Positions 1-12,198 of a stretch of DNA of 64,000 nt are shown piece by piece (positions within the stretch are counted from its first letter, which is position 1; each line of letters opens with the position of its first letter). The notes below the pieces were generated by a model. It saw only the letters and a list, made by a program, of their open reading frames with translations. It was not told where the DNA came from and did no database searches. This DNA comes from Ligula intestinalis (taxonomy: Eukaryota > Platyhelminthes > Cestoda > Diphyllobothriidea > Diphyllobothriidae). The stretch spans positions 37,137,738 through 37,201,737 of the forward strand of contig JAYGXS010000003.1 of NCBI GenBank assembly GCA_036362985.1, in the 5' to 3' direction. The position numbers were made by a program, and so were the translations under genes.

Positions 1-736
1 CGTAGATTCCGATGGTCCTTGGGAGTATTTCCCTAAAGTACATGGTGTAGGCTGTTGTTTTGAGGGGAATCCCATTCACCTTGATCGTGGATTTGTCAAT
101 GACGTCATTTAGCGTCAAATTAACTATGAATGCAATCATTTTCATGCTGAGTGCCGCTGTATTTTTTCTTCCATTTTGGTGTTTAGCGCACAATAATCCA
201 CCAACAGAAGATTGTAGCTACCAGCCTTGGAAACTCTTGTTGAAGTCGACTGCTAACAATTTGTGCATGGTATCGGTGGTCAATATTGGTTCCTGTCCTG
301 TTAGAATAATAAAGAACCTGCGCATGAAGAGGGTAGCAGCGAGTACGCAGTCCTGTTATATCTCGTTTGTCATCGCAAATCCTTCCAAGACTGATCGTGA
401 CCATGATGCTCGACGTCATTCTGTCATGAAAATGTCTTTCCATTTGCGTGCATTGCTCCGGACATTCGAAATTCAACATGCCTCCCCGAAACCCACTACC
501 GCTCAATGTGTCGGGGGCCCTCCCGAAATCCAGGCAGGTTGTTTAGGCCCCAGTCCGCATTACCTGTCATTGATTTTGCAGCTGGTGGGCCGTAAAGCTT
601 ATGATTATGATTGCACAGTGATTTCAGGATTCTCACTGTGTTTCTGAAGTGTGTACTTGTCCCGACAATTTGGTTTTTGATTCTATCAATGTCTATCCTG
701 TGCTCCACAGCATGGTAATGCAACAACAGTTACTTG
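1..736. other. No recognisable gene
   Basis: Short open frames exist on both strands, but none has recognisable motifs or splice context. I see nothing supportable here. Confidence 0.4.
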
Positions 737-1400
737 CGCATGAATTAGTTTAAAGTGATAGTAGACTTGCGTTAAATCTATCGCATTTCGTCATTCACAC
801 ATGTCAAGTTTCAATTCAGAGTCATGTGATACACACACACACGTTATTAGAAGGAGAAGGAGCAATCGATGGAACAATGATTTTGTAGGCCTAAAGTTTC
901 GGATTCTGCCCAGAACCCATCATCAGCGACAAGCACAGAAAAGGCACAGGTTGCGCAGTATTTATGGTCCGTTGCGGCCACTTGGCCACATGCGTACTGA
1001 AATTTGCAGCTCCCATTATCATCGCTTGGGTTCTTAGCTGATGCGATGATGATGGCCTAGAAAGCCTGTGTCCGAGTCGTTAATTGTCACACTGTCATCC
1101 TCCGAATCAGAATCCTAAACGCAAGGCCAATAAAATGCTTATTCAGAAATCGCTCCGACTCCTTCTGAATTGCTTCGTGGAACTCGCCTGTTCGCATCTA
1201 TCAACACAGAGTATTATAGCTTGTCGTGACCTGATCGGGCAGGGAATAGGCACAGATGGCTCGTACGGTGTGGATCTGCACGCCCCCACATGCTTAGCAC
1301 TGGTTATGGGAATACCGTATAACATGCCCTGATCTAGCCCTCGTCTTGGTCCAGCGCATTTACCGTTCAGGAAGCACGATTGGCGCACGTAATTTCGCGA
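737..1400. repeat. Dispersed repeat family A, diverged and interrupted copy
   Basis: The stretch from about 737 (TTTAAAGTGATAGTAGACTTG) is nearly repeated at about 3540. The stretch from about 1320 (ATGCCCTGATCTAGCCC, then TTGGTCCAGCGC) is nearly repeated at about 3750. The spacing between these blocks differs, so this copy is interrupted. Within the interruption, 890-1080 is a separate repeat-like segment. No transposase or RT motif is seen, and the family is not identified. Confidence 0.45.
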
Positions 1401-2280
1401 GATGCCTGCTCGTGTGACAAACGAGGGCTTGGACAAAAAATTCGCCTGCGCTGTGGAGGACGGAGATGCCTCTGAGGTGATCACGGAACTGGCGTTTGCT
1501 TTTACGTTTTTTTTTATCGTGGCGTAGGGACGCAAGCTTTTCCATAGGCTTAAGAGGGCCGCATTGGCAAATTTAGAGTGGCCTCGAGTGGTCGATTAGC
1601 CTTTTTCCGTTGGACAGTTGACGCACTACCCTACTGGGTTCCTGTATGGAGGATGAACGATTGCTATCGGCATTGGCACCCATATAAGGAGCCGGTTGCT
1701 GGTTTACTTGCTGATTATTGATAGATAGCTGGGGACACCCTAAAACTGCGCCGCCTGGATCTCCAGGATCTTATAGACTTCTGCGACAGTAAGGTCGCGC
1801 CATCGAAACTGAGCAATGATACACTCACCCTGGATTACAGGCCCTAGCAGGTTTCACAAAACACGAAGAAACTGTTCATCTATCCACGTTCGGGATATTC
1901 TGGGATTTATTTAACTTAGCAACTACGTCAACCTTTCGGCATATCCCTCCCTCCTTCTCTTTCTCCCAAGAAGAATGTTGCCATGCTGGCTATCCTTGGT
2001 ATAGTCGTGTGCAAACTGTTCTCGGGAGTCAGACGTCAGGTTTTGGCGATGTCGTTGTTGTCGGACCAGCCTTCGTGTTTTTAATGTGTTCGCGATGGAG
2101 GAATACCATGACTTACCACGGTCTCCCTGGTTGAAGTTCAATGAAAGCATTTTCTTCCAGGACTTGCATTATTTCCAGTTCGAGATTAATGCGACAGCTG
2201 TATTCGATCGGCGTGCAGTTGTATCCCATAACATAGTATTTAATGTAGGCAGAATGTCATTACCGATAAAGACAAAGAGA

Positions 2281-2430
2281 GTGGAGTGGACATTTCCGGT
2301 TTATTAGACATCATCAGCCGGTAATACCCAACCCCAGGCATTGCAGCAAATGAGACTCAAATTCGCAACCTGTTGGTCAGGAGTCTAATGGCCCAGCCCA
2401 CTGCACCATGGGCTCGTTGTCGTTCCAGTC
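2281..2430 (-). repeat. tRNA-derived SINE, minus copy with degenerate hammerhead
   Basis: Read on the minus strand, a pol III A-box-like sequence TGGTGCAGTGG (2398-2408) is followed by a B-box-like GGTTGCGAATTTGAG. About 70 bp further comes a hammerhead-like core: CTGATGA (2311-2317), TAATAA loop, GAAA (2293-2296). Helices I and II are degenerate here. The same arrangement recurs at 19105-19250, 19387-19560 and 44206-44380, so this is a family and not a tRNA gene. Confidence 0.6.
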
Positions 2431-2469
2431 TTGATCGGGTAAAATAACAATGGTAGATAGCCGTTTACC

Positions 2470-2545
2470 GAACGGTTACGGGGCTCTTTCGTCCCACTGT
2501 GCTTTGGAGTTCGCTTTTGAGCCCCGTCTGCAGTCACACAATAGT
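2470..2545 (-). repeat. SINE tail fragment, minus orientation
   Basis: The reverse complement (GCTCAAAAGC, then CCAAAGCACAGTGGGAC) resembles the tail that follows the plus SINE copy near 19590-19620. It lies immediately upstream, in the minus sense, of the SINE head at 2408. That is the order expected of a tandem array of the unit. Confidence 0.4.
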
Positions 2546-2594
2546 TAGCGATATAGGCAGGAGGATAGTACCGTGGGATTCCTAAATAATAGGT

Positions 2595-2775
2595 GGCGGA
2601 TTCGGGGCACGGGTGGTGCAGCACCTAGGGCTGGGTATAACTGGCTGATGACGGTTAATGAGCCAGGAAGGGCCATTCTATTCTCCCTCATCATTGTCGG
2701 TAATGTCATTCTGCCGATATCGGTAGTCGCTAGGCGGCTGCTGGTAGAGCTCAAAGGTGAGCCCCAAGAAACAAC
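2595..2775 (+). repeat. tRNA-derived SINE, plus copy (3' half)
   Basis: It begins in the tRNA-like part and continues GGGTATAACTGG, CTGATGA (2645-2651), TAATGA loop, GAAG, GGCCATT, then the family tail. This copy has GAAG instead of the required GAAA, so its hammerhead is probably dead. It faces head to head with the minus copy at 2281-2430. Confidence 0.55.
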
Positions 2776-3169
2776 GGGAGGATTAGGTGCCGCGCGCAAT
2801 GGGTGAGCGCCTATCTACCCACGTTTACTCTGCCTGGCGTTTAACCACCTTGCGACTGTTTGCGGGTTCCACTTACAGCCATACCTTGGAGACGGCGAAG
2901 CGGTGTCCCGTCCATTTTTTTACACCGAACAATAGTTTGGCTCGTAGAACGTCACCTCGGTCATACCTCCAGACGTAGGCGTGGTCCAGCAGTTGTCAGT
3001 AGCACTAAAGAGGACAGATTTGCCATGTTCTCTCCCATGTGTTGATGAAGAGCAGATAGTGTTCTTTGCAGACCAGGAGGAGGTGGAGGAGGATGCCATT
3101 GCTATGACGGCTGCTGATACTCTGGCGATTCGACGTTCTCCCACATAGCTTACGCAGATTCTAACGTCA

Positions 3170-3960
3170 TCAAGAACCGTCGCTTTGGCAGTCTCCGGCA
3201 AAGTAGCAAGTAGAGCGCGCAGGTCGTAGCAGAGCTTGTCCTTTGCGTCGTGGGAGTCGGTACTAACAAGGAGCGTAGTCGCTGATGACGGTGACGAATT
3301 TGTTCCTACGGGGTTTCAGCCCCCTGGTCACGAGATGACTGCTGCTCCCCTATGGTAGGTAGGAGAGCTGTCTCACGGTATTATGCAATCAAAGGGTGTC
3401 CACCGGGTAAAATTTCCTGGCGAGATCTGAACGAGGGAACTGGAGGTAATCACAACAGTTCGACCGTCGATTTCAACGATGCCCCTCACATGCTCCAGCA
3501 AGCTGAAGGCAAAGGCGGTGACTTGTGCGTGGATTTGTTTTAAGTGATAGTAGACTTGCAATGGATCTACGGCACTCGCTCTTCCCTCAGCCACCCGTGT
3601 CCAGTGCCAAGAGAGATTTAAGAAGAATGGAGGTGGGATCGGGTGCAGGTGGCTGGTGCGACATGAGCCGGAGCCCATGCGTGCCACCCCCCCCCCCCCT
3701 AATGTTCGGTGTTTGTTATGGGGGAGGGCAGCGCGAATAACGCCTGCCATACCCTGATCTGGCCCCCATGTTGGTCCAGCGCGCCCACCATGCGGCCCTT
3801 GTAAGGGGGCGGGAGGTAATCACGCAGCTGGTCTTTTTTGCCTTGGGTCTCCAATGCAGCACCCACCTGCATAGTGGGGCTTACGATGAGGAGCAGGTCG
3901 ACTTTGGACAGCTGGGGTTTAGCTGGCCAAAGATGGCAGATTGACGCAATTGTCAATCAA
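3170..3960 (+). repeat. Dispersed repeat family A
   Basis: This segment aligns by eye with 53700-54310. Shared blocks are CTTGTC..TTGGCGTC-like text followed by GAGTCGG, then ACCGTCGA..AACGATGCCC, GGTGACTTGTGC, GATAGTRGAC, GGAGGTGGG, TGTTTGGTGTTTGTTAT-like text and CATACCCT. A poly-C run occurs at 3688-3701. Open frames on the minus strand are low complexity and hold no motif I recognise. It may be the remnant of a non-autonomous element. Confidence 0.5.
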
Positions 3961-5250
3961 ACTGTAGAGCGGCTCCATTCAAGTTAACAAGGTATGTTCA
4001 TTACTTTGCGATGATGACTAACGACCGAATAAAGTGATTCTCCGTCGCATATGGAAACAAAATACAGACTGATTACTGATCCGAGCCAAGGAATACAATT
4101 CTTGAGATCCGATGGGAAAAGTAAAAGCAAGAATGTTGATTATTATCATGTTTGTAATCCCTCACGATTTTGCTCAATTTTCCTCTTTTCCGCATCGACC
4201 ACGAAACTTTGGCAAATACATGAACTAGAAAATCGAACCACTCCTTGTTACTTACAGTCAATAATTCCTTGTGATATGTACCCTCGTGTTGAACACGTAA
4301 TTTAACCAACGATGGTTTTCTTGGGAATGGGTACGCGTCCCGCCATCAAACGCTAGAATAACAGACACGTCGCTGTCCCGAAAAAAGTAATAGTTTTCAA
4401 AGGAAATCTTGAAAAGATTCATTCAATCAGCTGTGCAGTCCCCTCCAATTTATTCTGTTTTTTGAAAGCATGTACCCGAAAGATTACAGCAAACGCTAGA
4501 GACCCACTAAGGAGCTACACTCCTTACAGCTGTATTACACAGTGGCAGCATATTTGTGAAACACGGGCGTCTGGGTTTTCTCTACTATCTCTATTGTAAC
4601 TATAATGAATCATACAAAATTAAAATAAGTATGCTTAAGGTTAGGGGTTCGGCTTGAGGAACCGGAACTCTTATTAGTATTCTGCCTGAGGTGGAAGGGG
4701 CGACGCTAGGTATGTGCTTTTCGCAAGTAAACCTGATACAGATATTGTACACAAACGATTAATTTTACATTTCCTAATCTAGCCAAAGTATGTTATGGTC
4801 GGTTTATACTCTCGACGTCAAAGCCTATTAAAGCCTTAGCTATGTATGGATCATAACTTGAAGATGTGGAACTTGACCGGAATGACACTGTTATTCTCAG
4901 TTTATGACGAAGTAAGTGCCCATGCGCAGTGGCTCAACGGCACGCGCTATTTCCTCCTAGAACGTTCTCCGCTCTGACTTCTGCAAACGCCCTTTTTATT
5001 TGACGGAAAGCAGACGGTATGAGTCGACTTCTTTCCTCTCACCCATCACAAATTCAGCCATCTTCATTATTACAACCTAATTAATGCGTCAATAGCTGGT
5101 AGACTGATGTCGTTGTTGGATGGGTGGACGGGGGGCTTTATTTCCATCTGCACCGCCACCCCCGCCTCCACCTAAGTTAGCCTATCCTCGGATTGCCTGA
5201 GCATAAAATTAATTCACGTCTAAGTGAGTTGGGCAAATAAAAAATGCAAC
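3961..5250. other. No recognisable feature
   Basis: AT-rich sequence with short frames on both strands only. I see nothing supportable. Confidence 0.4.
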
Positions 5251-6070
5251 TTTATGTATATAAATGCATTTGCGCGCGCCTCTCTTACTCTGTGTGTAGG
5301 ACAGTATGTTAATGTATAAATATTTAATTGGGCGCACGGTTACAGGTGCTCAGCTGATAACGTGGAGTTTACCGGCTGGGAGGGGGGGGGGGAGCGGAAG
5401 ACAGCAGCCTGAAAACGATGAACACCAAACGGCTTCGTCCAAGCAAAGACAATCTTTCACGTGACTTTTTCTACTTCACTCCGGTCGGACTCATCGATTC
5501 GAGGCCGGCTGTACCTCTCCTCCTCCTCCTACGCCTCCTCCTCATAGCAGAAGCAACAGGCCTGAACGTATTTTGTGGTGGAGAGCGTGTGCGCCACGAT
5601 AACGGGGACTGAGGCAGAAATCGAAAGTATGCGCGGTATGACGAGGTGGGCGGGGAGGGGTGGGGAAGAATCACCCGCGCGGTTATGGGCGCAGTAGATG
5701 GCGATGATTTGGAAGGTAGTGGCGTACGCGGGCGTGGGTGGGGTGGGGGTGGGTAGGAAGCAAGAGAGCGAGAAAGGAGACAGCAGGGGGAGGGGAGGGG
5801 GTTCGAATGAGAGCTGACGCGGACGGTGTGTGTGTGCACGTATGTGCGCGCGTGCACGCTCGCGCGCGAGTTTTGCAGTCGAGAGTCGAATGTATGTGCG
5901 CAGGCGGTCAGACGTTGCCTATCATACGCACAGCCTTGCGTGACCTGTCTAATCAGGTACGTCGGCAAATCTAAGTTGAGCAGTGTGAGAGCAGCCAGTA
6001 TGCTGGTGCTGGAAGGGGCGGAGACAGGAAGCGCGGCGAGGGCTTGTGGTCTCCTATTTGGCGCACGAAT
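5250..6070. promoter_or_regulatory. CpG-rich block with a TATA-like box
   Basis: Within AT-rich surroundings this block is GC-rich and contains many CpGs (TTGCGCGCGCC near 5270; GCGCGCGTGCACGCTCGCGCGCG near 5846-5868). A TATA-like TATATAAA precedes it at about 5257, and there is strand asymmetry (G-rich + strand, poly-G near 5383-5394). The 165-codon minus-strand frame through it is a Pro/Ser/Arg-rich low-complexity artefact. It could be a promoter of an unrecognised transcript or simply a GC-rich repeat. Confidence 0.25.
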
Positions 6071-6299
6071 TCTGTGGGAAAATAATTCGTGAAGCCAAAC
6101 AATCAGTATATTAGCGGTATGCTGAGAATTTGCGACGCCAACTTAACTACAGCATTTTGCTCCCACTCATATCCTGGCATATTTGTGGACGCGCATTAAA
6201 CCCTGAAAATAAAAGCCACTATAGAATTTGGCATTCGTCAGGACTGATAAGCGCTGACCCGTCTGGGTGGAGAATAAAACCAGTAATGACTTTAACGTT

Positions 6300-6375
6300 A
6301 AGATAATTTTGGGTTCAGATTAGGGTTAGCGTTAACTGTAAAGTTAGGGTAAACATTAGGGCTACGATTAAATTT
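6300..6375 (+). repeat. Degenerate TTAGGG-like tract
   Basis: Interspersed GGTTAG / TTAGGG motifs (GATTAGGGTTAGCGTTAAC, AGTTAGGG, ATTAGGG) are separated by diverged spacers. This is interstitial telomere-like repetition rather than a clean telomeric array. Confidence 0.5.
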
Positions 6376-7289
6376 ATCTAAGGACTTGTATTAGGACTAC
6401 GATGCGGTAATAGTTACTTCTCCTGGAATTAAGCGCAGGGCCAACTTCATACTTGGATGGGACGTTCCTAGGTCCATGCCCTGTTTCCTCATACACTCTC
6501 TGGTAAAGTTGAATTTGAGTATGCTTCTGGTGACCTGGTCTACCCGGTGGGGACTGACGTGAACACGACGACCTCCAGGAAAAGCTAGTGCGTCGATCAA
6601 GCAGCAAAAGCCGTCGAACTTAGCAGAATCGTCAGCTGTAAGTCCCGGAAAGTATAAACAATTATCAAAGTGGCTACTACGCTAAGTTGACAAATGCACA
6701 GAACATACAGTGAATCTACATATGGCGAGGGTGACTTACGTAGATTTCACCACGGTTTTCTTGCTTATACCCAGGGAACCCTAAATTTAACGAGTACGTT
6801 TACACAACGGGAGACCAACTTGGACGTGGTGATACCCTCTTCCACCGCAACTGTAACGCAGATGCTTGTTGTTCAAACTAAACTCACTGAACCTCCATAA
6901 CTCGTTTGTTGCATCACTAAGAGTCACCTAAGGCTACATTTATGCGGATCGAGATATTCTGCCAGTTTAGTCACTGATAAAGTCGTGCTGAGATAGCCTC
7001 AAAACGCGTCATATCCATTAAACCGACCAGCATTGCATCCTTTCTTCTCGCGCGTTACACACTTTCGTTTAACTGTGCCTTAAGGAATTTGCTAGTTAAT
7101 TTTTCTGGGAGGAGGGATGACTGCCCATATACACACACTAACAGTGGCTTTTAGACTGCTGCCTACGGGCCATTGTCCAAGGAGGCTATCCGGCGTATAC
7201 TAAGATTCTTAGGAGTGGAGTATATGCTCCCCTTTCCCCAAAAGGCTATAGGAACAGGAATCACCTGCGATAATGGAATTTTTTGTCAA

Positions 7290-7432
7290 CTTAAAGGTTA
7301 ATCAAAGTTAGGGTTATGTTTAAAGTAAAAGTTATGGTAAGGTTCGAGGTGAGGTTCGGATCAGGGTTAAGAATAGGTTTAGAGTTAAGATTAGGGATTT
7401 CGATTCAGTTTAGTGTTAGGTTAGGCCACGGA
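7290..7432 (+). repeat. Degenerate TTAGGG-like tract
   Basis: Multiple GTTAGGGTT, AGGGTTAAG, GATTAGGG and GTTAGGTTAGG motifs recur at irregular spacing, with the same character as the tract at 6300. Confidence 0.5.
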
Positions 7433-9245
7433 AATATTTGTCCTTCTTGGGAGGGGCCTTCTTAGTCTAATGTCCTGCCGGGGTGGATGGTATATGAACG
7501 ATTTCAATCTAATATTCGAATATGTGAAGTTGGGCCCGACAGGAATGATGCTAACAAAGCAGTTATGGCTATTACTCGGTCGGGCACGACGCCCACTCTT
7601 TCTCAGCATTAGTTCAGTATATTTAGGGGTAGTAGGCAATGCCTCTCGGAAAAATGAAGGGGAGCAGTACAAAGAAGGTAGTAGGTTGATGCTGCAGTAG
7701 TTAACTTCACTGTGATTCCTCCGGCCACAATTCGTCTCTATAATCCTTCCATTTATGGTCCTTGGTCAATCTAATGAGAGATCTTAACCCAAGTTCTGAA
7801 ATGTGCTTTCGACTGGGTAAAATTAATCAAAGTTGATTATAATATTTATTATATTGGAGTAAAACCCACAAGCGATAAACAATGACTTCATAATTATTAT
7901 GCATATGTTCCCTTGCTGTTCAGTGCCATAATAAATTTACACGTATTTTGTGGAAAACGTGCTCAAAAATATTCCTTCTAGTAAACATATCATAGCATTT
8001 TAAGTTTTCTTCGAATGCTGTTTTCAAAGGAAGGATACATTTATTTTTGAAAAGTTTTTCGATTCTCGAATAATTCTGAGCCCGATCTGCCGTTGTATTT
8101 GCGTTTATATGTTCTCAGTCTACAAGCTGTGTTTTTTTCCTGTAAGTAACAGCATACATGATTCTATGCCATTGAGGAGGCATAATACAGTGCTCAGAAA
8201 ATTTTACAATAATTATCGACTAGCGTATACACTTAATAGGTGCAGTAATAAACGCACAGATGTAATGCAATTCACATGGAGACTGTACGGTCAAAAACCC
8301 ACATGATTAGAAACTTTTGTAAAACCCAAAGGTTGCTTTTCGTCGAGTAGAAAACCGAGAAGGTGAAGTGTTTCGCTAGGAAATGAGTAAAAAAAAACAT
8401 ATTTTTTCTAAAAAATATATTTGAATCTATAGGAAAATCGAAAATCAATAAAAATGGGTATACCAGTTAAGTAGTCATTGTTTATCGAGTGCTAGGCGGC
8501 CGAAAAGACGCGTACCTATTCTGGCATGTCTAAAATACCTTGAGATTGTGCTCAAGGATAATGAATCTTACAATCCCATTTATGTAATCCTCCCTGATAG
8601 AGAACGTTTTCCAGAATTTGTGGCAGCATTCCATGTGATCGGTCAGTGACTGTACATCCAACTGAGGTTACAGGTACTGTGGCGAGCGGAGGATGCCGAG
8701 ACACCAGATACAGTATTCATAGAGAGGTGCTCCTGACAGAAATGGGCCGTTGTTCACTGTCAAGTAGCAGCGCTAAACAACAGAGGGTATGACAGCAACC
8801 TGGGTACCAAGGTGATCTTGGTTGAGGCCATGTTGTTTAGGTCCCTAGGATCCGCGAGCAAAGGGTACGATCGAAGCTTGGTCATTTGACTGTTACTGAT
8901 TGGGTATCCACTGTTCAAGAGGAAAGCTTTAACAATACCAATCTCTTCTTCGCCAAAATAAGTTCTCCTACTATGGCAGCCTGGTAATGTGTCTCCTCTT
9001 TTACAACTCCTATCATTTATTTACTTACCCTGTATAAGGGGTATCTCTTCGTCCTCCGAAAAAAACTACTTCTCGGAAAGGGACATACCCAATAGAGCCC
9101 TCTGTAAAGGTGCTCACCAGAAGAAGAGACTATGCAAAATAACATCTGTATCGGGCGAAAGAGGCTAGGATACCTTATATGAACCCCTCAGCAGGAGACG
9201 ATAACAGGAACTGCCCGCAATACAGGTGTCTTTGAGCCAAAGTGG
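7433..9245. other. No recognisable gene
   Basis: AT-rich, with short open frames only. The 76 and 83 codon frames near 7420-7700 lie on opposite strands over the same bases and have no motif. Confidence 0.4.
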
Positions 9246-9680
9246 AAAGTGGATTAGGCTTAGGACTAGACATACGGTTAGGGTAAGTTATGAGGACGTT
9301 TCGGATTAAATTAAGCATAAGTGTTGACTGTACTGTAAGGGTTAAGATTAGCGCTGCGGTCTATAGTACAGCTATTATTAGGGTTAGGACATGGGAATAT
9401 AAACAGTCCCTAAAATTATTCACGAGGCCCCCTTTATTACTTGGGGGACGTCCCCGTATCCATGTCCCGTTTAGGCAAGCCATGCGTTGTCTAACCAAAG
9501 GTTATTCGAACCCTTTGAGTCGGATATTTGAGGCATATTTTTTCACTCCCCTCATCTTAGGGTTAGGCTTGAATTTAGGGTTAGTGCTATCTGTATGGTT
9601 AGCATTTAGGGTTGGGTTTGGGTTAAGAATTGTGCTACGATTAAGCTGCACGTTAGAATTTTGTAGGGTTAACAAACGGG
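9245..9680 (+). repeat. Degenerate TTAGGG-like tract, two blocks
   Basis: Blocks at about 9245-9415 and 9555-9670 are built from GGTTAGGGT, TTAGGGTTAGG and similar hexamer variants. Between them lies non-telomeric sequence (GAGGCCCCCTTTATTACTTG). The text preceding the tract (ATACAGGTG, then GAGCCAA) recurs near 18958-18978, so the tract belongs to a dispersed unit. Confidence 0.5.
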
Positions 9681-10484
9681 AAGATTCAACCTTCCTGGAA
9701 TTATGCGCGCGGCCACCTTTAGCACTCCGACACAGCCTTCCTTTTCTCCTGTCCCATTTAACGGGTCATATAAATCATAATTAACGAGAAATATCCTCAA
9801 AAGTTCAAACGATTTCGCACAAAATATTAACACCCGACTCACCGCACCACTTCTGCGAGCGACTTTCATCTAGACCAACCACACATGGCTACGATGACGA
9901 GGAGAGAGAAACCGCTACTTTGAGATGGAGCAAATTTCAAAATAGAGATGAACTGCCGAGGGAAACTACATAACAGAAAGTGGAACATGAATGGACCCGA
10001 ACGACAGTATTCCCAAGATTGGAGAACAGGCTGCAGTATATAGCCGGCAGAAAGAAATGAAATATCGAGGCAATTTAGGAACTTCCATGAACTTAAAATT
10101 TCTGCATTGAGAGGGAGAGAGAGAAGGCCGAGGAGCTTGAACCTCTTTAACCCAACATGCATACACTTCAGAATATTCAGTAACAAATGAAACATTATTG
10201 TGGAATAAATAGCGTGTAGCGCGGAAAATTGAAAACCCATGAAAATATTAAAAGTCGCTTCCTGACTTTACGAAAACCAGCTTTCTTTATGGGTTATTCC
10301 CATAGAAACCTGAAACTTGACTATAAAAATGAAGTCGTAAAACTTAAATTTAGACAGACCTTTTGACAAAGTACCACCTAGGGCCGGGGTACGCAACCCA
10401 TGGCTCGCGAGCCATATATGACTCTTCTGATGATCGCGTATAGCTCTTTCAGAAACTTCAAATTTTATGATTTTGGTTACTCTT

Positions 10485-11733
10485 AAGGGGTCTGAGTAGT
10501 GGGTTGTACTCGGATCACTACAATCATCAGGCCAAATCTCAGGTTGGAATTTAAAAGACACAAGTCACCAGAAGGAGTGATTTATTATGTACAGAACTCC
10601 CAATTGCTGTCCCAGGTGGCTGGCTGGCTAGTAGCCCTTGTTGGATCAGGAGCCCCGCCGGGTTGGGCCCAATCCCGGCGGCGAGGAGGGGAAGTCGGAG
10701 CAGCGTGGTCGGGAAGGGCTGCTCCATCGTAAAAACAAAGATGTCGAGGAAGGGAGATAAATCCACCGTAGGTAGGTTTGATGTAACAGACCTTGGCCGC
10801 CGTGAGGGCAGGTGGGAACGCGGTCGAAGACGCGTCTGCTGTAGTGGTAGTGGCCACTGGCGAAGCCAGGGCTAGTGTTGATTGCGCCCAGTCAGACCTG
10901 AGAGAGCTTGAGACAGTGGTGACAGCTGCTTCAGTAGGATTGCGGAGCGGGTTCAAGTGTTCTGTTATTGGTGTCTTGCAATTGCCCGAGGGGATGTGGC
11001 CTGCAAAGATCTTTGCTGCATCGCGCGAGGTGTGGGGTTTGCAAATTGCCCTTAGGTAGGCGTGCTTATTTGGACGTGCGTGTATGCTCGGGTGTGTGTC
11101 TGACTGAATAAACTGCAGTCACCTGTGGGGCCGCCAGAAAACCGAAGGAAAGGGGACGCTCGCGCAACTGCTACGGGTTAGCCAGAATCATCTGCGAGTT
11201 CAAGCCTCGGGGGACGGGAGTGTCAGTGAAAGAGAGCATTGGAACAGTTGCTTGTGACAACGCATGAATTCGGGCCAGCGGGTCTTGGAGAACGAAGGGG
11301 GTGGGGGTGGCAGGCATTATGGCCGTCCACCCGACCTCCAGTGACGTGCCGCTACCGAGACGCGTATTAGAATCAGTTTAATTTCTGCAAATATTCCCAT
11401 GCTTGGTTTGAGAAATAAAGTTCGCCTACAGAGAGCTTTGCTGCATCGACCGAGGGGTGGAGTATTTAAATGGCCCTTAGGTCTTTGGACGCGCGTGTAT
11501 GCTCGGGTGTGTGCGTGACTGAACAAACCGCGGTCGCCAGGGCGGCGGTCTCGGGGCCGCCAGAAAACCAAAGGAAAGGGGACGCACACGCAGCCGTTAC
11601 CGGTGTCCCAGACGCAGGTGTGAGGTCAAGCCCCGGGGGACGGGGGTGTCAGTGCAAGAGGGCATTTGAACAGTTGGTTGTGGTAACACATGACTTTGGG
11701 TCAGCAGGTCTTGGGGAACGAAGGGGGCCATCC
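10485..11733. repeat. Nested insertion inside hAT copy 1, with a tandem duplication
   Basis: Relative to the copy at 50068-51192, hAT sequence stops at about 10484 and resumes at about 11734. The insert holds two diverged direct copies of a roughly 400-bp unit, about 11014-11395 and 11439-11790. Anchors are TGTATGCTCGGGTGTGTG at 11081 and 11496, and CGCGTATTAGAATCA at 11361 and 11761. The end of each unit includes about 55 bp of hAT sequence, so duplication happened after insertion. GC content is higher than in the flanks. The insert itself is unidentified. Confidence 0.6.
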
Positions 11734-12198
11734 ACCTCCAATGACGTGCCGCCACCGAGGCGCGTATTAGAATCAATTTAATTTCGACCAATCTCTGGAG
11801 TTTCGGCACCCCTAGGTTTGACCTGGCTGGTCCCTTTCCGGCCTGCCGACAACAATTGGTTCCATTTTTTCCTGCATCCCAACAGCGGCGACAAGCTCGC
11901 TAAGTAACAGACGCTCTACTAAAGTACGACAGCCCGCAGACTTGAACTCAGCTTGGCCAAGGTCACGCTGGTAGACAAGGCTATCTTACGCGCATAGGCC
12001 AACCGGCTTTGTTACATATAGTGCCTCGTGTTTATGCCCCCCAGACGGAACAAACAGTCCATTCGCGAACACTTGCCTTCTGGACTAATCCATTGATTTT
12101 AACATGTGACTGCTTTCATCAGATTGATCGCAAATCTTTGAACGCAACGCTCTCTCATTTGCCCAAAGTTAACCTCTGCAACAAAGAGTATGGCCAAA

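Noticed and set aside
888..950. Third hammerhead-like motif on the minus strand (CTGATGA, a 7-bp stem GGGTTCT with AGAATCC, then GAAA)
   Set aside because: One unpaired base sits between the core and the stem, and I could not find matching helix I arms or a cleavage dinucleotide. A scan with a hammerhead model would settle it.
5471..5968. 165-codon minus-strand protein
   Set aside because: Composition is Pro/Ser/Arg low complexity produced by the G-rich strand of the CpG block. There is no domain or codon signal.
10585..10956. 123-codon minus-strand ORF and overlapping plus-strand frames
   Set aside because: Long frames on several strands at once reflect GC-rich repeat sequence within the insertion in hAT copy 1.
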